Source: Bedellia somnulentella (lineage: Eukaryota > Arthropoda > Insecta > Lepidoptera > Bedelliidae). From it: a stretch of 64,000 nucleotides of DNA. Below are positions 58,701 through 64,000 of this stretch, one piece after another; positions within the stretch are counted from its first letter, which is position 1; each line of letters starts with the position of its first letter. The notes below the pieces were generated by a model. The model worked only from the letters and a program-made list of their open reading frames with translations, was not told where the DNA came from and did no database searches. A program made the position numbers and the translations under genes. Location of the stretch: NCBI GenBank assembly GCA_963576735.1, contig OY755171.1:15004001-15068000 (forward strand), read 5' to 3'.

Positions 58701-59750
58701 GTGGACTAAGGCCAAATCACCCTATATAGGGTAGGCACGGGTGTCGTAAGGGCCGACTTAAGATGTGGGGCTTTTTTAAGTGGTTTTTGCGCAATGCGGT
58801 TGGAGGCCTATAACCAAGGGTACTTTATTTCTACCATCTTGTCCTCTATCGACTTCTAAATGTGAATGAAGAGTTTGTAGCTCTGAAGTTCTGGCTTTCC
58901 TTTTTGGGATTTATGGCCGTGAGTATATGTATGTTTGTATTGTATGTACTTATCTTATATTTCTTTCTGACTTATTTTAAGTCTTTATTTATGTAACAAA
59001 GCAACATCATATTGTCAAATACTTTATAATTCTTCATTAATCAAAATGCGCAAAATTTAACCGAACTTCCGGCTGCGGCATATATTTATACCGTACATTC
59101 GGCAGAACCCACATTCGGTACAACACTAGTAAATATATATGTATATTTATAAGAAGATAGCGAATACTTTCTGTGTAAATTTAGCTTAGGATAGCACTAC
59201 CCTATCTTCACATGGATTTTAGGTTGATGTGGTAGGAGATCCACCAACAACCTTTATTTTAGTTCCAAAAGTGACTGAGCTTATTTTAAAGCTAGGGCCG
59301 TGCCTTCTAGCGGTTTATAGCCCTGAGTACATGTATGGATGTACTTGGTGAATTAGCCTTTGACAAAATGCCCCTATTGATGCAAATAAAGAAAACAACA
59401 TTGTGAAAGTACCTTGATGTAAAATCTGTATATCCTAATTCCAAGGTAGTCTTCGTTCTCTACGTCCTCTTTCCGAGCGTTAAACTTTTTGCCCTTGTAG
59501 ATATATTCACCACAAGTAGCGCAACGCATATTGAAAGGGGCCATCAAACGAACTGTATATTGCCGATTTTTCGCCAATTTCATGCGAGGGATCTTAGAGG
59601 GGTCGAAATCCGGGGGGTAGTATTTCTGTAAACAATATTAATATAAGTATTCAGCACAATAAAATTATAGCCAATCATTCATCATAGTTTCTAATATCAA
59701 TCATAGTTTAAAATATCATCACTTACATTCAATACTTTTCTTTCAGACAT
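52371..59750 (-). CDS. YJU2: Splicing factor YJU2 (CCDC94 family), five coding exons
   Basis: Join of 59750-59727, 59625-59413, 56904-56730, 55277-55100 and 52743-52371 gives 963 nt, 320 residues plus stop, close to the usual length of about 320. YJU2 is a nuclear protein that joins the spliceosome near the Prp19/NTC complex and promotes the first (branching) step of pre-mRNA splicing. The sequence shows the family start [20 protein letters not shown] and four zinc-ligand cysteines at 43, 46, 80 and 83 (CATC and CTRC). It also has the [16 protein letters not shown] core, the [10 protein letters not shown] block, a charged coiled-coil middle (about 115-200) and an acidic Ser/Asp/Glu end (SDSESDEQ). 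All introns are GT-AG and the phases agree (0, 0, 1, 2). The last three introns are 1.4-2.5 kb and packed with transposable elements. The antisense frame at 52435-52749 is a shadow. Confidence 0.96.
53100..53595 (-). repeat. repB SINE split by a repA insertion
   Basis: repB body at 53100-53285 and its head part (AAAAGACACATTCGTGTTGA...) from 53528 on are colinear once repA (53286-53527) and one copy of the 11-bp duplication are removed. Confidence 0.75.
53286..53527 (+). repeat. repA retroposon nested in repB, 11-bp TSD
   Basis: Flanked by TATGTATTTAG (53275-53285 and 53528-53538). 242 bp, near consensus, orientation opposite to YJU2. Confidence 0.92.
54118..54335. repeat. rearranged repB with internal inversion
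   Basis: 54118-54275 reads as repB on the minus strand (AGGGCAGGCCTATCGCC, CAGCCATATGGGTTTCC). 54280-54335 continues as repB 3' sequence on the plus strand (GTGACATTAATGTCACGTGA, GAAGTATTAGTACCTCTGCC). This is the pattern expected from twin priming or a local inversion. Confidence 0.6.
54962..55085 (-). repeat. repA 3' half next to the YJU2 exon 4 donor
   Basis: Same sense as YJU2. Its truncated 5' side lies about 15-20 bp from the intron 4 donor at 55099. Confidence 0.6.
55100..55277 (-). CDS. YJU2: YJU2 exon 4
   Basis: 178 nt between a CTTTCAG acceptor and a GTTAGT donor. Encodes residues 138-197 ([20 protein letters not shown] and onward), a Glu/Lys/Arg-rich helix likely to form a coiled coil. 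Confidence 0.93.
55404..55640 (-). repeat. repA retroposon copy
   Basis: Minus strand, from TCACGGCTGTAAATCCC to AGCCGACACTACACAGCA. Same sense as YJU2. Confidence 0.75.
55686..55757 (+). repeat. LINE repD 3' terminus
   Basis: GCGATCGATAGTCTCTGCC, TACCCCAATGGGAACTAACG, GCGTGAGAATATG and a (TATG)n tail: only the last 70 bp of the LINE. Confidence 0.65.
55812..55883. other. Intronic hairpin with 24-bp perfect stem
   Basis: 55812-55835 and 55860-55883 are perfect inverted copies (key words CAACGATGCCGA / TCGGCATCGTTG) around a 24-nt GC-rich loop. The 72-nt size and stem length resemble an insect pre-miRNA hairpin. It could equally be a tiny MITE or a recent foldback. A perfect stem without bulges argues somewhat against a classical miRNA. 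Confidence 0.45.
56310..56560 (+). pseudogene. Jockey/Kiri-like LINE reverse-transcriptase fragment
   Basis: Plus-strand translation gives [20 protein letters not shown] then [11 protein letters not shown], a block I recognise from the end of Jockey-type reverse transcriptases, followed by a degenerate continuation with stops. It lies antisense in YJU2 intron 3. Confidence 0.55.
56730..56904 (-). CDS. YJU2: YJU2 exon 3
   Basis: 175 nt between a TTCTAG acceptor and a GTAATG donor. Encodes residues 80-137, including the second zinc-ligand pair (Cys80, Cys83), the [10 protein letters not shown] block and an acidic helix ending NNPMKLL. Confidence 0.94.
57090..57440 (-). pseudogene. LINE repD C-terminal coding relic
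   Basis: The longest repD piece here. The minus strand reads MLRWFGHIQRT, later IESMLKK, then NNKRAFMK and a damaged SAYPNGK-like end, with stops. MLRWFGH is a hallmark of RTE-like LINE C-termini. It is in the same sense as YJU2. Confidence 0.65.
58484..58737 (+). repeat. repE tRNA-headed SINE
   Basis: Has the head GCCTCCGTGGTCTCGCAGTT, the B-box GTCTCGGGTTTGATCCCC and the body GAGTCACCTGATTATCCG with GCCAACCCGCAATTGGCCAG. The tRNA-like head is the best preserved repE head in the window. Confidence 0.7.
58738..58945 (+). repeat. repA, 5'-truncated
   Basis: Joined directly to repE: CACGGGTGTCGTAAGGGCCG to ATGGCCGTGAGTATATG with a TATG tail. Confidence 0.65.
59163..59345 (+). repeat. old repA copy
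   Basis: TTAGGATAGCACTACCC, CACCAACAACCTTTATTTTA and TATAGCCCTGAGTACATG are retained, with deletions. Confidence 0.5.
59413..59625 (-). CDS. YJU2: YJU2 exon 2
   Basis: 213 nt between a GTTTACAG acceptor and a GTACTT donor. Encodes residues 9-79: [14 protein letters not shown], the first zinc-ligand pair (Cys43, Cys46) and the conserved [14 protein letters not shown] block. Confidence 0.95.
59626..59726 (-). other. YJU2: YJU2 intron 1
   Basis: 101 bp, GTAAGT donor and TTTACAG acceptor. Free of repeats. Confidence 0.9.
59727..59750 (-). CDS. YJU2: YJU2 exon 1 (coding part)
   Basis: Eight codons, MSERKVLN, before a GTAAGT donor. The short first exon and its sequence are typical of the family, which fixes the start codon. 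Confidence 0.92.
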
Positions 59751-59769
59751 GTTGGCGTATTACTTTTAA

Positions 59770-59960
59770 GTACTGGAAATTACCCAATTTACTTCAATTC
59801 AATTATGATAAAGTCGTGGTTAGGAACCAAAAAATATAATATTTTTGGAATTGAATTCAACACAACACAACACAAACACGCACGCCGCGCGCGGCTGATT
59901 CGACCGAAAAAAATACGAGAATCTTCTTTTGGCGGGAAGATCAGCTGTGCTGTTCAGTTG
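59770..59960 (-). promoter_or_regulatory. YJU2: YJU2 proximal promoter / 5' UTR region
   Basis: Immediately upstream of the start codon. The minus strand carries TTCCCGCCAAA (59938-59928), an E2F-type site, and no clear TATA box at the usual distance, as in many housekeeping promoters. The transcription start is not defined by the sequence. Confidence 0.4.
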
Positions 59961-60970
59961 ACGTTTCTGCCAATGTTTGGCTATTGACACCGAAGATTGA
60001 CGTGGATGGATGGATGGATATGAAATTAATGGATTGTTTTTTAGTATTTTAATCAGATTTCTCACTTATATTTAATTAACTCCAATGTGGGATGATAATA
60101 ATGTTATGTGTTGTGAGCTGTTGTAGTAGTGCAAGCAAAAACCGAAAATGACTGGAATATTTTAGCTTAGGTTGCAAAACAAAGAGTACCAAAAAGAAAC
60201 CGTTTACTGTAAATTTAAATTCAAATTAAAGCTTCTGAAAACAAAGTTTCTTATTTTTGTTCCGAATTGTGCTTTGTTTAATACTTTTAGTAAGGGTTTT
60301 AGTCATTCGTAAGTTAACATAGATTTTCGGTTGGCTCAAAAGAACAAGAAACCAGGGCCGTAAAAGCATTATTTATGTAAAGATTTCGGTGAAAATAGCC
60401 ACGGCCAAACACGCATCCATCCGTTCCGTTTTTTTTTTTATTTTAAGTTGGCGCTATCTGTCGCTTTAGTTATTGCAACAATTCCGCCATACTCTATTCT
60501 ATAGCATCCGTGTTCAGTTATTTTTTTAGTGAATAGTATCCACAATGTACGGCACTATACTACTATAGCCTGGGTACAATTTTAGGCTTTATTGCTTTAG
60601 CTTGAAATCTAATGTATAAAATTCACGTGTAAAAGTGTTTTGTCACCAAACTGATCCGAAACGGCTGAACGAATTTAAATGTTGTATACACATTCAGTAG
60701 GTCTGAAAATAGGTTTAGATTAGAACTATTTTTTATACTCCTAAGTGATAAGAGTTGAACGGCTCTAGCATTTCATTTTTATTTTATTGACTAGAAATAA
60801 TTTATGTGGCAAAACAACGCTGCTAGTCTAGCTAGTAATTATTAAGTACAAAACCATTTTACTTTACGTGTCTCACCACTATATATGATAGGAAATTTAT
60901 TTTCCCCAACTACACCACTGGAGTATCATATCTTAAGTGCTATGGCGGGTCAGTAGCGTGTACAACTAAT
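59961..60970. other. unannotated stretch upstream of YJU2
   Basis: No gene is recognised on either strand. Contains a small (GGAT)n run at about 60005-60020 (GATGGATGGATGGATA). Confidence 0.35.
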
Positions 60971-60971
60971 A

Positions 60972-61300
60972 CTAGTGGTCCACCCCGGCTTCACACGGAC
61001 TGTGTTAAATATTTTTATAGCTCAGCCCCTATGATATTTAGCGTGATGATTTATATTCTATGTCCTTTTCCTGGTTTTAAGCTACCTCTCCAACAAATTT
61101 CAGGCAAATCGGTTCATCTGATGGTTACTGATTCTTCGCTCCTATAAGTCAAAAGCGTGATGTTATATAGCCTAAACCTTTCCGCGATAAATGGACTACT
61201 TAAGACAAAAAAAAAATCAATTCGAACCATTAGTTCCTGAGATTAGCACGTTCAAACAAACAAACAAACAAACTCTTCAGCTCTATAATATAAGTATAAA
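60972..61300 (-). mobile_element. Helitron-like non-autonomous element
   Basis: On the minus strand it ends in ...GCCGGGGTGGACCACTAG before T, matching the CTAG-T 3' end of Helitrons. Its 5' side (TATACTTATATTATAGAGCT) resembles the usual TCTATACTAATATTA start with a T for C change. The interior contains TTGAACGTGCTAATCTCAGG and a (TTTG)n run, which I recognise from a very common lepidopteran repeat. Confidence 0.55.
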
Positions 61301-61721
61301 TTACTTCTTTGTTAACTACGCATATTTATAAATAAATAAGTTTTTAAAAACATATAATAGCAGTTACTCTATAATTGCCTTTTTTATTGCTTTCTGATAT
61401 TTCTTATTCAAGTAAAACTTGCTGTATAAATATGACAGGCGCATTATTTTTCGTAGTTTTTAATTATCTCTATCCGCTGAGTGAACAACAAATCACAAAA
61501 TAGATATAGTATTTTTTTGCAAAATAGGTTTCCAAAAACGAAGTTTGAAAAAAACAGGATCCTCATATCTCCTTGATGGAGTTTTTAATATGATCAAACA
61601 ATAGTTGTATTTTTGCGACACTTATGCCATATAAGCTCCAGGTACTCTCGAACACATCTTTCCGAAACTATTAAAAAACTCAACCCACGTCACAAACTTA
61701 GTATCCTCCACGTTATCTTTG

Positions 61722-61866
61722 GACAGTGTACTCATGTGATAGGGGTATCAACGTTTTTTACGAATACACTGCCACATGACTTTGTATGAGCCATCTGTGT
61801 TGCCTCACGACGATGTTTTCCCTTATCATCGGTAACAACTAGGATAAATTAACCACCGAATGACTT
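61722..61866 (-). repeat. repB middle fragment
   Basis: GGACAGTGTACTCATGTGAT, TACGAATACACTGCCACATG and AACTAGGATAAATTAACCAC follow the repB order on the minus strand. Confidence 0.6.
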
Positions 61867-62089
61867 TTTATTGATGATCAAATAACCTTGGTCACAGATA
61901 GTATCATATAGTCTAAGATCTCACTGCGCTTTCAATTCGGAGGTATCGTTGGATTCGTCGAATATCACCATGTATTCTCATATATAAGATATGTCAAAAT
62001 TACGAATATTCGATAGTGTGAGGAAGAAAGAAAGAAATTTTAATATGGGTTAGAAGATTATAAGTGTGCCTATTATCGTTCTCGATGTG

Positions 62090-62262
62090 CAGAGTTGACC
62101 CTCTGATCATAATCTTCTATTAAGTATTCCCTCTCATTCAACCAATTTCTATGGCTCCTCCTTCAATGTGCAGGCTTTGTGGAACGCACTTCCGGTAGAG
62201 ATTTGTCCTGCTAAATCCCAATCTATTTTCAAAGATATGGTAAAAAAAACCGGCTATTCCCA
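62090..62262 (+). pseudogene. LINE C-terminal fragment
   Basis: The plus strand reads SIPSHSTNFYGSSFNVQALW then NALPVEICPAKSQSIFKDMV, a pattern (SF-LWN-LP-F) I know from C-termini of insect LINE proteins. No upstream reverse transcriptase is present. Confidence 0.5.
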
Positions 62263-62370
62263 GTAGTCTTAATCGATAGTCTTACCAGTAGGACTATTGG
62301 TTTTTTTTGTCCCAATAGACTTACTAGTAAGACTATTGGGAAAATAATTCCCAGTAGTCTTACTAACCAA
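62250..62370. repeat. clustered palindromic repeats around CCCAGTAGTCTTA
   Basis: ATTCCCAGTAGTCTTA occurs at about 62256-62271 and again at about 62348-62363. Between them GTCTTACCAGTAGGACTATT and CCAATAGACTTACTAGTAAG are mutually inverted variants of the same motif. Confidence 0.5.
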
Positions 62371-62764
62371 TCAAAACTTTTTGGTACCTCTAAATGTTCC
62401 AACTTTTATGTAGACCAAATAAGATTAATAGACATACCTACTTAGTGAAATTGAATATATGATTTAAAATCGAATATTTTTTTTGGCTGATTTCCTGTCA
62501 CATTATATTTTATTGAGGTGTATTTGCCATGAACTAAATAATTTTCAATATACATGGGAATGGGTTTGTGGTTGTAATATATTTTCCGCCAAAATACAGT
62601 CCTCAAAAGGTAAAATAACTATGTATTTATAGTATATTTTTTTGTTACTTTTTGGATTTAAAGTACCAGGGTAGAATAAACATAAAAGCAGCATAAATAA
62701 AAACGCTTATTGGTTTTATACAAAATTATCATTTGGAGTTTATCAAAATCAGAATTAGAGAATA

Positions 62765-62960
62765 ATCAGACAGTAGAATCAACCAAAAGACGTCCACAGG
62801 TGGAGAAAGGCTCTTCCGAAAGATCTCCATAAAAACCGGTTCTGTGCTGCCCAAAAATTTTATCACGACGAAGTCGTCGGTCAACCTTATGGGAAACCTA
62901 CGCAAACAAACAAACCGACCACATCAACCCTATTAATAACCTGATTCATGAAAAATATCA
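62765..62960 (-). pseudogene. RTE-like LINE 3' relic
   Basis: The minus strand reads LTDDFV, later FMEIFRKSL and SPPVDVFW, a decayed form of the C-terminus also seen at 8040-8540. Confidence 0.4.
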
Positions 62961-63055
62961 CGTCGACCTCTAGACAGACACAGAAGACACAAAAATAGGT
63001 AAGATAAATTAAGCATCGGAAAAATATTTGTACAGATTTTCAAGATTATTAGTCA

Positions 63056-63870
63056 CTAGTGGATCGTCCCAGCTTCGCACGGGTAGCGTTGTTTTTTAAA
63101 TATCTGAGGTTTCTTTCTTCAGTCACTGCTCAAGCATTGTGAAATTCAGCGCAATGTTTTCAATTTATTAAATTTATAGCACTCCCTAAACAGTGTAGTT
63201 TGGTGATTTTTAATGCGCTTTAATGAACGGTTCAGTATTTCCGTTTAATAGCAAATTTTGGAATAAAACGCTATGAAGTATTTATAACAATCTAATAAAT
63301 AAATCATTACATGTTGAAGGATGCAACTACTGGCGTCATCTATTATGTTATATGTAAATTAGTAACGATTCGGTTTTGGTCACGGGCGCGATGGCTTATT
63401 TTATGTATAATTTCGGTTTTCTCTACCGATTTCTATGATTCTTTTTTTATTGAATAGGTAATAATGCAAGCTTTTTTGAATTAGGGATGAGTGAGAGGTT
63501 TACAAACGTAAGAGTAAACAAATATAATCAGAATGTTCCGAACTGCTAAGCTATCAAGAATTACACGTGTTATTGTGAGTCAACCGTAACAGATAGACAT
63601 AAACTGCTGAGGATTTTTTTTAGATAATTTTATGAATATTTTTTCCGTCATACATGATTTCTATGTAAGTTTAACCATTAAGGCTGCACACGCGACGGAA
63701 GCTTAAAAAATGTAGTAACTTCTCCCGTTTTCCCAAAATTTCCCAAAATTCCCCTTTACTACTCTGCTGGAAAGTATACAAAAACCTGCCCAGGAGTATG
63801 GAGAATAATTGTACCAAATTTCGTTAAAATCCGTCGAGTAGTTTTTGTTTCCATAAGGAACATACAAACC

Positions 63871-63905
<35 letters not shown>

Positions 63906-64000
63906 GGACAGACAGACAGACAAAAATTTTACTGATTGCATTTTTGGCATCAGTATCGATCCCTAATCACCACCTGATAGTTATTTTGAAAATATATTTA
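63056..64000 (-). mobile_element. Helitron-like element, cut by the window end
   Basis: On the minus strand it ends in CGTGCGAAGCTGGGACGATC then CACTAG before T. The far side includes a (GACA)n tract (63870-63921) and TTTTGGCATCAGTATCGATC, which I recognise from a lepidopteran Helitron-like family. The 5' end is beyond 64000. Confidence 0.5.
63870..63921. repeat. (GACA)n microsatellite inside the Helitron-like element
   Basis: About 13 GACA units with one GACG. The complementary open frame (63759-63950) is simple Leu/Ser/Val/Cys repetition and is not a gene. Confidence 0.95.

Larger units (their letters stand above)
58223..59128. mobile_element. Non-autonomous hAT-like element in YJU2 intron 2
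   Basis: Left end TAGAGATGCACCGAAATTCG fits hAT termini. The right end, read on the minus strand, starts TAGTGTTGTACCGAATG. The flanking 8-mers GTAAAAAT (58215-58222) and GTAAATAT (59129-59136) agree at 7 of 8 positions. Both ends are rich in TTCGG/CCGAA words. The middle is occupied by repE and repA. Confidence 0.65.
56905..59412 (-). other. YJU2: YJU2 intron 2
   Basis: 2508 bp, the largest intron. Holds a repD LINE 3' end, a non-autonomous hAT element with nested SINEs, and an old repA. Confidence 0.9.

Noticed and set aside
59805..60065. Short frames on both strands upstream of YJU2
   Set aside because: They overlap the presumed promoter, lack domains and are likely chance.
63759..63950. 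63-codon minus-strand frame with repeated Leu-Ser-Val-Cys
   Set aside because: It is the translated (GACA)n tract in a Helitron-like element.

Overview
The window looks like a repeat-rich, AT-rich stretch of an insect nuclear genome, most likely a moth or butterfly (Lepidoptera). The reasons are a compact intron-containing eukaryotic gene with canonical GT/AG splice sites, tRNA-derived SINEs and LINE 3' ends of the kind I know from Lepidoptera, hAT and Helitron-like elements, and no bacterial gene organisation. Only one host gene is well supported: a complete five-exon, minus-strand gene for the splicing factor YJU2 (CCDC94 family), coding exons between 52371 and 59750, 320 codons. All exon phases join cleanly and the four zinc-ligand cysteines are present.

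The only other long reading frame (8763-10445, 560 codons) is the transposase of an intact DNA transposon (8553-10601). It is bounded by CACTGGCCAAC-type inverted termini and a 3-bp TAG target duplication, and is assigned with moderate confidence to the CMC (CACTA/Mirage/Chapaev) group. It sits directly after a degenerate RTE-like LINE 3' end.

The remainder is layered mobile DNA. RepA is a retroposon of about 245 bp, present in roughly 30 copies on both strands, with 10-13 bp target duplications and a (TATG)n tail. RepB is a tRNA-derived SINE of about 340 bp with a (TATGT)n-like tail. RepD is a set of 5'-truncated LINE 3' ends whose last 50 bp or so match the 3' ends of repA and repB, which suggests that this LINE moves both. 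RepC is a tRNA-derived SINE with a foldback architecture, in three copies with 12-14 bp target duplications. RepE and repF are further tRNA-headed SINEs. DNA-transposon derivatives include three hAT-like elements (19599-22267, 47809-48737, 58223-59128), a young element with 65-bp perfect inverted repeats (14803-15413), several MITEs, and two Helitron-like elements at the right end.

Layout: 1-8.5 kb, repeats and one CA microsatellite; 8.5-10.6 kb, the intact transposon; 10.6-52 kb, no convincing host gene, with repeats and a few GC-richer non-repetitive islands that could be regulatory; 52.3-59.8 kb, YJU2, whose introns 2-4 are filled with repeats; 60-64 kb, Helitron-like elements and LINE relics. 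No rRNA gene, functional tRNA gene or CRISPR array is supported.
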